Counted from the first letter of the stretch, positions 32,598 to 44,436 are shown. The stretch is DNA of 64,000 nucleotides from Durusdinium trenchii (GCA_963970005.1 CAXAMN010021362.1:1396170-1460169); one strand, 5' to 3'. Notes: a model not told the origin generated them from the letters alone. Program-made: numbers and translations.

Positions 32598-35500
32598 GTT
32601 GCAGCGCTGGGAGGGACGGGAGGAGGGACGGTGTCCACTGAAGTGAACGGTTGGATGGATGGGAGTTGAGAGTTCCTGACCGTCCGGGACAACAAGGTTT
32701 TTGGTTGGGAGCAATGAGCATGACTGAGCATGAGGTCTGAAGGTTGGATGGATGAAAGATGTGATGGTTCTTCTTCTTTTTTGGGGCTGGTTTGGGTTGA
32801 AGGTGGAGGCTGGTACTTGAGTCATGAAGACGAGAAGTACCTTTTAACGCTTGTTTGGGCTTTTGGATGCAGAGCGAACTTTCGACCCGATCCAAGCAAG
32901 ATTTGCTCCGGAAGTATGTTTCGGGCGACACGATCCGTGCTGGGGATCCTCTTGTGCGACACTGGCATGGAGTTGCAGAACTGCCTTGGAGCAATGGGTC
33001 AACTTTTTGACCAGTCTAAGTGAGGGCGCGCTGCTAGACCGAGGAAAGAATTTCAAAGCGCAGGTTTTTCATTCCACACACTCACCATCCACGCATGTTT
33101 TCACACACACACACACACCATGTCGTTTTCTGCTTCTGACATCTGCTTTGGTGAAGGCCCACGTCTTTTCCCTTTGGTCGGAATCGCGGTACTGAACCTT
33201 TCGCTTCCCGTTTAAGCGGAGGTTCGGTACCAGTCTCCATTCGACTGTGAAAGATTCAGGGGCCTCAAGACAGAAAATCATCTATTTTCATCATTCCAAC
33301 ATATTCCAAGCTAGTCTGTTTGGTGTTCTTGTCATCTTCACGCTCACACGATCACAGGGAGTAGGATTTTCAAGATTGGATACCGAGCAACGAGCTTAGC
33401 CACGAGCTGTTGATTTACACTCTCCGCCAGTCACTCACCGTCGCGCCAGTGGGGTCTACCAGGGTCCAGTTCAGGGTCCAGGACTGTCCACGGGGGATCT
33501 GAAAGCTGCTTTTCAAGGGGATTGGGGATGTTTGGGGGTGGCTGAGGATAGACAGGCAACACCATGCATTCTGCGAAACACAACCTGACTACGTATAGAA
33601 TTCGTGTACATAACACTGGGTGGGGCCACACTGGCTGATCAATCTGCCATGGTGGTCATGCTCCAAGACAACTTTGTTCGCTGAAAGCTGATTTCCGGAA
33701 ACATATCATGCAAACAGCTCTATCAACAATGCAATTGTGGGATCAGGGTGTATAAATAAAAACACACATATATATATATATATATATATCTTCGCCGGGG
33801 CAACCGGTAGCTTTGCTCAAAAGTGCTGCGTGCGACCAAGATGTTTTTACCAACACACCTTGAAACATGTTATCCAAAAGTGGAGCCAAGATACTTTAGG
33901 CATCTATGTTTACTTGAACGACCCTAATTAAACCTGCTGATGTCAGGTTCATCAAAGCTCCTTTTATCCATTAGTCGCTGGTCCCTGTGGTTTTCGGTGT
34001 CCTTGCTAACATCAAGTGATTCAACCGATTCGCGGGATGGCCCTTTTAACGTTGAGCTCAAGGGCTGACGCGAAGGTATCGACGACGTTGCAGCGCTCAT
34101 TTGCACGGCTTTGAAATCTGTCGAACAATCAGGATGACTTCGCTGACATGCAGCAGAAAACCAGGTCTGTTGGATAGTCATGGATGTGGAGAATAGTTTT
34201 TGGCTGACTAAGTAACTTCAAGCTGCGTGCTGAGTTGCACTAGGAATTCCGATTCGCGTCCTACTTGCCACTGGGAGGCGGTGAGAATCCTTTGGTCGCG
34301 ACTGCCCTGCTTGCTCGGCTCTGCATGCGCGCTCCATGTGTTTTGCACTTCTTGGGCAGAGCAACTTCTGCTTCCCACTGAGCAATCAGCAAGCCGCGTA
34401 TTACCAGACAGCATCTATGCAAAGGGCTGACGTTACTTGGCAGGAAGAGCGGGTGCAAGTCGTTGTGTATTTGCCGGCAGCGGCAGCTGTGTCAATTAGC
34501 GCATGCTGTGTGAGTGGGATGGGTGGAGGGCGGTGCCTGTCTCGTGTGGCCCTTCCTGTGGTGGTGGTTGGCTGCCGTGATGTTGCCGCTGTGGCATTTG
34601 GCCTTGCCTGGCCGCGTAATAGCTGACAGGTAGAGCAGGGGAAAAAAAGAGAGCGAGGTAGAGGCACCAGCTACCCAGTCACTGGCGTTCACGCCCCCCC
34701 ACTAACACAGTGGGGTCCCGCCAGGGTTCGAATGCCAAAGGACGGCGCAAAGGCGCAAAGAAAAACAACCGCACAGAAGAAAGGAATTGACGCATCTAAC
34801 TTGGCACGTTCACTTTTTCTAGAGAAGAACGCCGGAAAGTGAAAGTTTTCGGAAACAAGCATGGAAAGTGAACGTTCCATATTAGAAAAGAGATAAAAAA
34901 TTAAGTATACAGGGCACAAGAGCACACAAAAGAGGAAGAGTGCATTTCACCAAGTGGTCACCATTTCACCACCAGAGCCTTCCCCCTTAACAAACCCAGC
35001 TACATATATATAATATATAGTTATATTTATATATAGCATTGCTTTGCAGTGCACCACATCACAAATCACCACATCACACACACACACATCATCCCATTGT
35101 ACTTTAAACAAGACTTGACAAACATGTTTTTTTGAGTTAAACGTGCGGAGTTGCGAGGGTTCAAAAAAAAGAACCGAAGGCAGCGATCGAGACCCTTCTT
35201 GAAAAACATTAAGTGGAAGATGAACCAATTCCATCTTGGATTTGAACTGTTTGATATTTTGCAATTTTGGAGCAGAGACTCTGCAATTGGTACTTTCCGT
35301 AGGGTGCTTGTTTGTCAACAGACGATCCAAATTTGACATTTTGGGAAGGGGATCGTCTCTGGAAACCAAGCACCTTCGAAGTTTCGATTCCAATATTGCT
35401 CCATCAGCCAACAAGGGTTCGTTCACCAGGTCGCCAACCACTGCGTTCCTCACACTTACGTCTCGCTGCGTAAGCCGTCACCTGTTTCGAAACCGATTCG

Positions 35501-36475
35501 ACCAAGGCGACGGGGCGGCGGGAGACTCAGTGCGAACGCAAAAAAAAACAACCAGACCATCCATCGGACTGGAACAGGTGGACCTTGTATGACCCATAGT
35601 ATCCGGATGGTCTAGGAAGGGCAGTGTCTTTTTTCCCGGGTGTAAGCAAGTGATGAGTCAGCTGACTCAAAGACGACCGATGGGACTGGCATGTTGACCT
35701 GTTTACGTTGAAGTGGTTTGAGGGGTCGCTATAGTTATAAGGATGCCTCAAAGAACTATATCTAAACCACCTACAAACCGTGGTAAATATACTGACTACA
35801 TATTCCAGGATGGTTTATCAACGGACATCCCTTGACCTCTAAGGGGCTTGACGGACACCCTTTCCGTGGTGCTAGTTTATATTATCCTTAAGGGAGTTAT
35901 CACGTATAGAGCCAATGTGTTTGGCACGCAATTCTTTCAACCCACCACCGCTTTGGTCTTCGTCCGTCCGAACTGGTGTTCGTCCGTCTCAGTTCTCGAG
36001 AAAAAGGCATTGTTCAATGCTTTGGTTCGGTCGGATTCGGTGGCCAATTCGGTGGCCAATGCTTGGAATGCAGGAAGAATCCTCCGAGCTCTTTTGGGGA
36101 GGGATTCCAAGAGAGGTTGAGAGACCTGAACTAGGACCCTGTAGTGGTACATATGGGATGGGCAATGGGGCTGTTCAACCTCTCTAGGTTTACACTAAAC
36201 CATCTCCATTTGGGGTTGGAGAAGCGTTGATTCGTGGACCCAACACCGAGTCGTGTTGATATTGAAGCCTCCAGGGAACGCACGCAGCGGTTTTTATTGC
36301 CCCTCAAAAGCATTTATAAGTGTTTTCTCGAGGTGTTCAGGAGTGTTTGACCTTTTTGACCAACTGCAGCTTAAGTCTTAAGTTCACCGTCATGTCACTT
36401 GTAGAACACACCCTTGGTCGACACCGCTTGGACACCGCTTTCAACGACACCTTTGCCCCGGCCTCCTTCCGCCAG
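32598..36475. other. Long intron-like stretch
   Basis: It contains a TA repeat (about 33767-33789) and AT-rich sequence at 35002-35036. Minus-strand frames such as 34947-35453 read through these and are rejected. No exon is supported. Confidence 0.45.
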
Positions 36476-36519
36476 GCCCGGCGCTTGGCGATGAAGCCCG
36501 AGAACCTGGCGCCCGAGCT
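36476..36519 (+). CDS. PELNG/KPENL-domain exon, copy 2, last part (LAMKPENLAPE)
   Basis: Acceptor TCCGCCAG, then ARRLAMKPENLAPE, then donor CT/GTGAAG. If the donor is not used the frame meets a stop (CTG TGA) at once, so this could be the C-terminus. GC-rich coding-like sequence upstream (TFAPASFRQ) is in the same frame, so the exon may start earlier. Confidence 0.5.
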
Positions 36520-37275
36520 GTGAAGCTTCGCGCCGGCGGAAGCGACGCCCGCGCCCAACGAAAAAGGCAGCGCCTGCGGAACGCCGTGCCTGATGGCGGC
36601 CGCCTGACACATTCGCGGGTTCTCTTCGGCTTTAGCCGGCCGAAGACATCGGATTTGGGTGACATCCAGTTTGATCGATATGGTCCCATGTCTTTGGCAG
36701 CTGTGTTTGTTTTGGCAGCTGTGCTCGATGATTGGACCTGACCTCTTCATAGGACAAGACCGGCACTGGCATTCGTTTCGACCAGAGCCACGGTCACCGG
36801 CGTTTCGCGAGCGAGTCACGGTGTTGGTTTGTTTCGTTTCGAAGAGGATGGATCAGCCATACACGGCCCGACGCGGCCCGGAGCGAAGAGCGTCGCGTCC
36901 GGAGCGTCCGGCACCAGACCGAGGGGTGCCGAAGGATGCCGAGAAGCGCGCTTCTTCGGTCGGGGTCACCGGATGAAGACCTGTTTACGTAGTGTGGAGA
37001 TATAGACACCAGCCAGGTGACCCCGAACGGAAGCAGGTGTGTCAAGTCGACCATGTTGAAAATGAGAACGATCTGGTTTTGGTGTAAAACCCTTAGTGAA
37101 ACAAGGGTTGTTCGGGATTTAGGCTATTAAAACAATGATGGTTCGACTTCTAGGGTTCACTTATAGTTCAAGGTTTTTGGCTTGTTGACTTCGGATCACC
37201 CTGGCAGGAGAAAAGGGTAATCCCACATAGTCGGAATGTTATCCGGTTTCCACCTGAACTTCATTTCATCCTGAG
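36520..37275. other. Intron-like stretch with one GC-rich patch
   Basis: Positions 36868-36960 have high GC3 in a plus frame (AARSEERRVRSVRHQTEGC) but no good splice edges. A fragment of the AGCCAGGTGACCCCGAACGG repeat is at 37012-37040. Confidence 0.35.
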
Positions 37276-37367
37276 GGCCGCCGCCCCCGGGCTCCTCTTG
37301 CCGCCACGGGACGGCACGGGAGAAGCTCCTGAGGTTGGAGGATTCTTACGAGTGCCTCTGGAAACAG
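37276..37367 (+). CDS. Coding-like exon, unassigned (TAREKLLRLEDSYECLWKQ)
   Basis: Acceptor CATCCTGAG and donor AAACAG/GTGCCG flank a frame ending CRHGTAREKLLRLEDSYECL then WKQ, which looks like an amphipathic helix and has good codon bias. No family recognised. Confidence 0.35.
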
Positions 37368-37701
37368 GTGCCGGCAACCGCATGAGGGGAGACGCGTGAG
37401 GGGCTGGTTATAGGTTTTTAAGGGGACCAGATCGAGAACTGCTGTGACAACAGATGAGTGCTGCTGTGACACTGTTTGAAAATGAAGAGCTCCAAGGTTC
37501 TTTTTTTTTGCGAGAGGGATACGATATTATCTTTTTTTGGTGGAGCACAGAAGAGCTGTAACAAAACAGGATCACAAGAAGATGCGATCGCTCTTTTTTT
37601 TTCCGATCTGTGACACCTTATCCGATGTCTTTGCGATTTGGTCCTGCCTCATATAGAATATCCTGAGAATCACCTTTGAAGGATCGTCATCCTGTTTTCA
37701 G

Positions 37702-37759
37702 GTCCAGATCTTGAAGGAGATCACCAGGCCCGTGGGCGCGCGACCCGGTCGTGTCGCCG
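37702..37759 (+). CDS. Coding-like exon, unassigned (VQILKEITRPVGARPGRVA)
   Basis: Among the cleanest splice contexts in the window: CCTGTTTTCAG acceptor and GCCG/GTGAAAG donor, with 58 nt reading VQILKEITRPVGARPGRVA. GC3 is high. No domain is recognised from so short a piece. Confidence 0.45.
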
Positions 37760-38268
37760 GTGAAAGAGAGACCTTCGTTCAACCAAACAGGAGATCCCGT
37801 GGACCCGGAGTCGAGCCCCACAGCTTCCCAAGTGGTGCGTCCGATCGCCAGGCTCGATTTGCGAAGAACTCCCGGCGTTGGATTCGTGGCCCACCCCATA
37901 GTAGCCGGCGAATCCCGAACCACCGAGCTGTTTTATGGATTTTAACACCAAAGCCTTGTCAACCACTTTTTAAACCGTTTTTAGTCTTAAGAGGGTCAAA
38001 ATATAGTATTAATATACTGCTAATTCTGGCAGATTTTTTGGGCACACAGCAGATGCTGAAGTGAGATGTTTTGCACATCTCTGGTCTCATCTGGTGGTCT
38101 CTGCTTAAAAAGAAGAGACTCAACATGAATCACAGAATAAAGTTCTAACGAATTAAGCTGATCAAACACAATGCAATCCGAAGAGCTGTGCTGTGCCAGA
38201 TCGTTTTCCTTCTGTGCCGATCGGACCCGACACCTTCAGCTCCGCGCTCGTGAAGGCACCAATCGGAG

Positions 38269-38325
38269 GACCTGCAGGTCCTGCTCTGCGAGCCACAGGA
38301 CACCGGACGGAGCCGGTGGTTTTGC
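38269..38325 (+). CDS. Coding-like exon, unassigned (DLQVLLCEPQDTGRSRWFC)
   Basis: Acceptor AATCGGAG, 19 codons reading DLQVLLCEPQDTGRSRWFC with GC3 about 85%, then GATCGT as a GA donor. 'GR.RW' recalls the centre of the SH3-like unit nearby. Confidence 0.4.
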
Positions 38326-38408
38326 GATCGTGGACCTGTGGGTAGGGGAGTGCGGTGGGTGATGAAGCTTTTGGATCTGTGACCAGAGAGTCCGGATCAC
38401 TAGTCAGT

Positions 38409-38508
38409 TGCTTCTTGCTCCTAGTAGTAAGGCCCTTGTTACTAGCTAGCGATGCACTTGTTACTAGTAGCGAACCTTGTTACTACTAGTAAGGCACCTG
38501 TTACTGGT
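38409..38508. repeat. CTAGTAGTAACAAG-family repeat, reverse orientation
   Basis: CTTCTTGCTCCTAGTAGTAA, CTTGTTACTAGCTAGCGATG and related units in tandem. Confidence 0.8.
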
Positions 38509-39169
38509 TGACACATCCCCTCATGTTTCTTTTGGGTTGCCGCTTTCTGTGCTGAAGATTTTCAGCTTTTGAGGGAATCTCAACGGGGGAATTGTCTCAG
38601 TCGGCAGGTCCGTGATCACCAGCGGTCCAGTCACAGTGAGTGTCATTTCTGAGATCTTCAGTTTGCTTTGTGAATTTCTGTGCCACAGACTTTGAGCTGT
38701 TCCTTTCACAGAACTTAAAGGAGCATAGCTGTTTGAGTGCTGCTTTGCACTCTGAAAAAGAACCGATCAGCTTATCCAAGACGTTCGGAAGTCCTTTTCT
38801 CGTCCACTCGTTGTTCTTCTCATGGTCCTACTGTTTAAGAGCCTCAGTTTCAACAGTCTTCAGTCTTTTTACCCTCAAATGCAAGGATCAGATAGTTGTC
38901 AACGATCTGTTTTTCACGACGGTTTAGGTATTCCACCCCTGGGAGGGCCTTCGAAATATTTTATCTTGCAGGCCACCAGAGAAGCCACCGAATTGCCTCT
39001 TTAGCAGTTCTTACAACGAGGTGCCTATTGGAGGATGGGGGTGCCCAGAACATCCACTCACTGGATGGGACTAAAAACCACTCCGACATGTGATTCTTGG
39101 TTCAGCCGTTCTCTTTTCGTCATCGCCAAATTCCACAGCTCACCCGGCTTGTTCACCCGGCTTTCGCAG
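38509..39169. other. Non-coding stretch (intron-like)
   Basis: Lower-GC sequence with no supported frame. Confidence 0.4.
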
Positions 39170-39242
39170 CTTCAGGGCAGACACTGTTTGGACACCCAGA
39201 CCGACACCCGATGGGACGGTGTTTGGATGGCAGAGTTGAAAG
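39170..39242 (+). CDS. Coding-like exon, unassigned (TRWDGVWMAELKG)
   Basis: Acceptor CTTTCGCAG (or CTTCAG six bases later), then LQGRHCLDTQTDTRWDGVWM then AELK, with donor AAAG/GTAGGT. 'RW.GVW.AEL.G' again resembles an SH3-like strand pattern, so it may be another unit of the same protein. Confidence 0.4.
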
Positions 39243-40089
39243 GTAGGTAAAGGACCACAGGCTGGAAACACTCCTTTGTTTGCGGGTATAAATATACCTC
39301 TATGGATCTATGGGCCATTTTGTGACTGGTTCACGTGGTTGGGAGATTCCTAATATATTTTATCTTTTGCCTGTGCAAAAGGGGGGTGATGTTTTGGAGG
39401 GCCACCTTTTTGCTTCCTGGTGATTTGAGGCTCATTTGGTGCTGGTGATTTGGGCTTTTGGTCCAAACCTGGGAAACCTGGTTGACTGCCAAACATGAAC
39501 AGAATGGACGACCGAACAGGTCCACCTACCCAGATGAACCTGGGTTAGATCCGGCAAAAACCATGGATCGCGGAAGAGGGCATTGGCAATTGGGCAAAAC
39601 AACATGGAAGAATGGGGTGACAAGATGATGTAAGATGTGGGATCTCACCATCAAGATCCTTCATTTTTCAACATGGTTCAACGGTTTCAACATGAAAAAG
39701 AGACCCTGTTTCCTACTGGGGTTGGATGAACTGCACACTCTTGAACCTTGTTATGGGTTTGTATATAAGTGTTCTCTCTCCTTTAGTGTGACCTAGTTGT
39801 TGCTAACAGCCAAAGCACGAGGAAGCAATAGAATACCTATATTCCCTGCAGCCCCTTGATTTAGCATCTTAGGACTCTATGTACCATCTCTTTCTTTGGG
39901 GTCTTCAGCACCACTCCTCTTCACCATCGCCATCCACACTCGTTCCCCAAACCGTTCGGAACGCCGACGTCCCGACCTCCACTCGTTCCGCGCGGGCGGA
40001 GCACGGTGCCTGGTTTCGCCGCCGGCTCCGGCTCCACCAGAAACCGCCGACGGCGCGGCACGGGCGCCGCGCCCGGCCGCCGGGCCGCC
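39243..40089. other. Non-coding stretch, GC-rich toward its end
   Basis: GC rises sharply from 39955. Open frames there are Arg/Pro-rich and not convincing. Confidence 0.4.
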
Positions 40090-40158
40090 ATGGCGGCCGC
40101 GCTGGCGGTGAAGGTGCGCATGGCCTTCGAAGAGCTGTCGCTGAGCGGTGACGGACTG
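40090..40158 (+). CDS. EF-hand-like exon (MAFEELSLSGDGLV)
   Basis: GCCATGG context at 40090 and the frame MAAALAVKVRMAFEELSLSG then DGL, with GC3 near 90%. 'V..AFEEL.LSGDGLV' resembles the entering helix and loop of a calcium-binding EF-hand (D.D.DG), with Ser in place of the first Asp. A GT donor follows at 40159; without it the frame runs to a TGA at 40198. The ATG may be a true start or an internal Met. Confidence 0.42.
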
Positions 40159-40501
40159 GTGCCCTGGAGCCTCTTGGTGTCGAGCTCCGCGCCAACTTGA
40201 CCGAAAGGGGATTAAAGGAAGGGGACTAGAGGAGTGAGGAGACCTCTTGCTTTTTTTGTTCCAATATTTTTAGTTTTCAGGTCACAACGTCTTGATCGTA
40301 AAAGTCCATTCCACAAAGATCTTCAAATGTCCATGCTACTATGCATTTTATAGTCTAAAGGCAGGTAAGAAGAAACCTATTGTGACACTCTTGTTCCTCA
40401 TCCCATTTTGCCATCATCGGTAAGGCTTCACCCCCTGGATCGGCCGCCCCGAATCGCCCGTCTGCCCCCCGGCACGTGACGTCGGGTGGACGTCGTCCCA
40501 G
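40159..40501. other. Intron-like stretch
   Basis: Nothing further supported. Confidence 0.35.
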
Positions 40502-40533
40502 GTCGTTTGGAGGAGCTCTTCTTAAAGTTGGAG
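40502..40533 (+). CDS. Possible EF-hand exiting-helix exon (RLEELFLKLE)
   Basis: Acceptor GTCCCAG, 32 nt encoding RLEELFLKLE, and donor GAG/GTAAAG. Leu/Phe spacing suits the helix between two EF-hands. With the exons at 40090 and 43189 it would form a calcium-binding protein. Confidence 0.4.
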
Positions 40534-40635
40534 GTAAAGCCCAAGGCGACCAAAACCCGTCTCCCACCGCTCAATTCTTTAGACGGTTGCTCCGTTCGTG
40601 TGGGCGTCGCGATGCCCAACATGTTCCGTTCGTAG

Positions 40636-41092
40636 CGAACCTTGTTCCTAGTAAGGCCAGGAGCTACGTTTGTAGCGTCCGATCGCTCCGTTCGTAGCAG
40701 CGATGCCCTTGTTCCTACATGCTTGAACTCACTGACGAATATGTTTTGTTTGAAACCGCTGAAACCAGATATCCTCCACCCGGGAGCCCGAGAGGGTTCC
40801 ATCCGACTGCAGTCAGTTCCCGGGACCTTAGGACTCGGACTCGGTCGCTGTTAGGAGGTTTTTTTCGAGAGCGGCCTGATCCCGATGGTGGACGAATCAA
40901 TGGTGCAGTGGAACAGTGGAACGTGTAGTACGTGGAACGGTGAAAAAGATCAGACAAAATCACCGCTAGTAGAAACAAAGATAAAAGAAAAGGAATGAAA
41001 GGTCCAATAGTAGCTTCTTGTTCCTAGTAGTACGGCCAGGAGCCCCTAGTAGCGTCCTTGCTCCTAGTAGTACGGCCAGGAGCCCCTAGCGA
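40636..41092. repeat. Dispersed repeat fragments of the CCTAGTAGTAAGGCCAGGAG type
   Basis: Fragments at 40636-40720 are degenerate; a clean tandem at 41006-41092 repeats CTCCTAGTAGTACGGCCAGG twice. Confidence 0.7.
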
Positions 41093-42053
41093 ATAAATGG
41101 TGCAGTGGAACGGTGTTGTGTAGGTGAAAAATATCAGCGCATAGCGCATGGGTGTCAGACTCGATGATGGTGTCAGAAGCGCATTGGGTGTCAGACGTGT
41201 GGAAGAAGCTGGAAGGAGGGGTTGGACTGGTGCAGTTTTGCTGAGTTCTTCGACCAACCAAACAGGATTCTCAAGTCAGTTTTGTTTAGTCGAGGATTTG
41301 ATCTGCCATTGACCACAGGAGTTTTACGACCTGAAAAAAGGGAGAGGAGCTTTGAACATCAACCAACTCTGAAGATTGGATCTGAAAGCACTGCTGGAGA
41401 TTTGTGCGATTTGCACGAAGTTTTAAAGAACCTTCTCCACTGGCGTTTGACAGACGATGCAACTGAAACAACCTTCAGACAGACGGTTTTTCAGACGACT
41501 GAAGAGTCTCAGACTGAAACAACCTTCTGCCATTGCTCTCAGGTTGGAGGCCATTGCTACTAGGGTTTTTCGGCCATCGCTATTAGGTTGGAGGCCCTTG
41601 CCACTAGGGTGGAGGCCATCGCTCTTTGTTTGTTCAGTCTGACTTCAGTCACGACGCCACCATGATGCCACCAGGCTATCCAACTGTGTCGGCATTTGGT
41701 CGACGCTGAAGGGCTTGTGGACAGCGCAGAGCTGTTGCCGGGTGGAAGCGTTATCCTCGGGATGGATGATGGTGAAGGTAGACCATATGATATATAGCCC
41801 TGTTCAAGGGGGATTCCTGCCACGCAGATGGAGACCAGCAAAGATGATTTTTACATGTTTTTACGGTTTCGACCAGGTCAACCAAGATGTTTGTGTATGA
41901 TTTTGTCGTACATCGGTTGCCAGGTAGTATAGGTCATCAGGGGCCCTCGTTCGGTTTACGGTTTGGTCTTGGAACCGCGTGGTCTCGGAGCTTCACGGCG
42001 TCCGGAGAACACCCGTCGTCACGTCGCACGGGGGTGGCGGTTCAGCCCGAGAG
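41093..42053. other. Non-coding stretch with degenerate repeats
   Basis: Positions 41540-41625 hold four related units of the type GGAGGCCATCGCTATTAGG. No exon is supported. Confidence 0.4.
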
Positions 42054-42095
42054 GCTGTGGCACTCAGGTTCCGGTGGCTCTACGACGGAGAGGAT
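42054..42095 (+). CDS. Coding-like exon, unassigned (AVALRFRWLYDGED)
   Basis: Acceptor CCCGAGAG, exactly 14 codons AVALRFRWLYDGED, donor GTGAGC. Short, so moderate support only. An overlapping reading in another frame (TGVAVQPERLW) resembles the 'LKPENL' signature and is the main alternative. Confidence 0.3.
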
Positions 42096-43188
42096 GTGAG
42101 CCCTTACCATGAGGGCCGTCGTCACTCGGCGCCAAAGCTCGAGAGTTGAGTTGGGGTTTTGGCTGCAGAAGAAGGAGCTCTTCTGCCTAAAGTGCTGTTG
42201 GAACTTTGCAGGTTGGAATATGGGAAAACTCCAAAACCGTTCTTTCTCCACCTTCTTGATCTCTTGATGAAATCTACCTCCGACCCACCCCCTGCTCTCA
42301 CCGGGCATACCCGGACCACCCAACGCGACGCTCGCGGAGCCGCTCCCCCCAGGTCTCCATGAACGGGTGCCGCCCTGTCGCTGGTGCATCAGCCGCGGCT
42401 TGGTCGTCTCGGCTTCTTCTTTCGGGTGGAAAAACGGGATCTGTCCTGGTTCCTGGCTGGATCTACACTTGACACGACCAGTTCGACCTACATGCCCATC
42501 CTACTGGAAGAGATGCCGCCCCATCCCTGAAATGATGTGCACCCGCCTTGGGATGCAGCTCGTCCGTCGCGTCAGTCCAACCTCATTCCCATGGCCTATC
42601 CTTTCTCATTCAAGGGGTGTCCAAGGCGGTCTATTGGAGACCCAACAGGATGGTCCACCTGGTGCTTCAAAGTGACCTATTTTGATTGGTTAGATGTCAC
42701 TTAGGCCTGGACAGGCCTAGGTCACGTCACTTGGGGACTCCAAAAATCAATAAGATGTGTCTTTTCACTTAAGTCACTTAGGAACAGGTCACGTACCGTA
42801 TATGGGGACTCCAAAGGTCCAATCTCGTACATGATTCTAGACACCTCGATCTTACCAAAAAAGGCAGGCCCCGACTTCCTTTCGAATCTCCTTGCTCCAC
42901 AGACTTGGCCAAGTCCAAGATTTGACGATCCAATTGGTCCATACCTAGCACTTCCTGTCTGGGTGCCCAATAAAGAGGAGACCTATTTATGTAGGGTAGG
43001 CTTGTCCAGCCAGGTGACCCGGAACGGAAGCAGCTGGTCTATTCCAGCTGCTTCCGTTCGGGGTCACCAATGGTAAGTGATCTCCACACTACTTATGTAG
43101 GTCTTCAGACAGGGCACCCCGACAGGAAGCAGCTGGTCTATTGGTCCTTCTGTTTTTTCTTTGCCAATTCCAAGGCTGCGACTTCCAG
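42096..43188. other. Intron-like stretch with foldback
   Basis: A coding-like frame at 42385-42470 (HQPRLGRLGFFFRVEKRDLS) lacks clear splice edges. The perfect-looking foldback at 43013-43068 is listed separately. Confidence 0.4.
43013..43068. repeat. Foldback element, 25-bp arms, GGTGACCC...GGGTCACC
   Basis: Positions 43013-43037 pair with 43044-43068 with a single mismatch and a 6-base loop. The arm sequence (GGTGACCCxGAACGGAAGCA) recurs singly at about 37015 and, with changes, at 43099-43140 and 54895-54925. Confidence 0.85.
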
Positions 43189-43244
43189 GACTTTGTGGCT
43201 GAGGTCGTGGAGACCCACCGCGCGGGCAGGTGCGACCCGGAGAG
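43189..43244 (+). CDS. Possible EF-hand-protein exon (DFVAEVVETHRAGRCDPER)
   Basis: Acceptor CGACTTCCAG, then DFVAEVVETHRAGRCDPER, then donor GAGAG/GTCGTT, with GC3 about 85%. '(F..)DFVAEVV' is the usual end of an EF-hand (F.EFV..V), so it may follow the exons at 40090 and 40502. Confidence 0.43.
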
Positions 43245-44355
43245 GTCGTTGTAGTCGATCGGTCCTTTCGGTGCGAAAGGAGGTTGGAGGGGTGAACAGC
43301 TGGTAGGTTGGTTAGAAGTGAGATGAAGTGAGATGAAGTGAGAAAAGCTGGTATTGATCAGATGTTAGAAGTTCATAGAAGTTCAATGAAGGAAAAGACA
43401 GATTTGCCTGTCTCAGAATGGACTTTTCACAGGTGCTGATCCATAGGCATCTCACACGGAGGAAGTTTAGAGTTTAGGCCCGTTTTGCGACGTCTGAACA
43501 TCCTGCCTTCTATAGAAATTCTGTCGTTCGGACACAGCAGGAACATCTCGACACCACGAGATGCTTTTCACGTACGGGGAAAACGCGTACGAACAACATG
43601 TCCACGAGATCTGCAAGATGACTCGAAGAACTGTTGGAACTGCCGTGCCAACGGGTGCCAGCCTGAAAACAGAATGTGCCAGTATTTTCGGTCAAAAGGA
43701 CACGAACATCCACCTGATTGCTCATTTCATGTTGAACCAACTTACAGGCCGTGGCAAAACACCGTGGGCAAACCCGAGTATTAAAAAATAGATCCAACAC
43801 CATGGCCGGAACTGACGGCATGGACTTCTGGGGATTTTCCTCCGCCAGGATCCTGAACCAGCCGAACCCACGCACCAAGGCCGGGGGAGTTGTGGGTCTT
43901 GGAGATGGCCTGAGAGTGGGAAGGTCGGAGGTTTCTCAGAGGAAGATGGATAGTAACAGATAGTAAGAGGTAGATTCAGAAGGATTCAGGTAGATAGGTG
44001 CTGCTCAAGTCAGTGAAGACACCTTGAAACACCCTGCCACCATCCACCACCTTACCTACCGCAGAGGTTGACTATAGCGGCATATAGCGGCCCTATTTTG
44101 CTTCACACAGATCACACTAGTCAATCGCCTTCCCATGTCATCGCTTGACACTGGACCCAAATCGGATGCCCCAGTCTGCAGCCCGACCTAACCCGCTATT
44201 AGTTGGTGTATTTAAAAAAGGGTATACAAACCAATATGGTGAACCACCAAGTTCGATCTCTGGTCCCTGGCAAAAAAATAAACGCTCCGTCCTTCGTGTC
44301 CTTCGTCCCCTTCACCAAGCTTGCCTCTTCCCCGCTCAGTCTCACTTCGCCGCAG
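43245..44355. other. Intron-like stretch
   Basis: A frame at 43845-43905 (ARILNQPNPRTKAGG) after a CCGCCAG acceptor is coding-like but not secure. The rest is unremarkable. Confidence 0.35.
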
Positions 44356-44436
44356 GAGCCCAACCCTTTCCATGATGACGAGCATGTGGGGCCCAACATG
44401 CACGCCGTGAACGAAGCAGTGATCCGACCCAGGCTG
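44356..44436 (+). CDS. Exon of HAVNEAVI...THSWKEG protein, first block
   Basis: Acceptor CTTCGCCGCAG and donor CTG/GTGCGA enclose 27 codons: EPNPFHDDEHVGPNMHAVNE then AVIRPRL. From memory, blocks of the form 'MH.VN...I.P...' followed by 'SWALM..PEGL..D.FV.H.W.EG..EF' occur in many dinoflagellate predicted proteins of unknown function; I cannot give a family name. The following exons at 46309, 46891 and 50169 carry the later blocks in the right order, which is the main support. Confidence 0.52.

Noticed and set aside
34947-35453. 168-codon minus-strand open frame
   Set aside because: It reads through TA and CA microsatellites (YINITIYYIY), and codon bias is unlike the exons.
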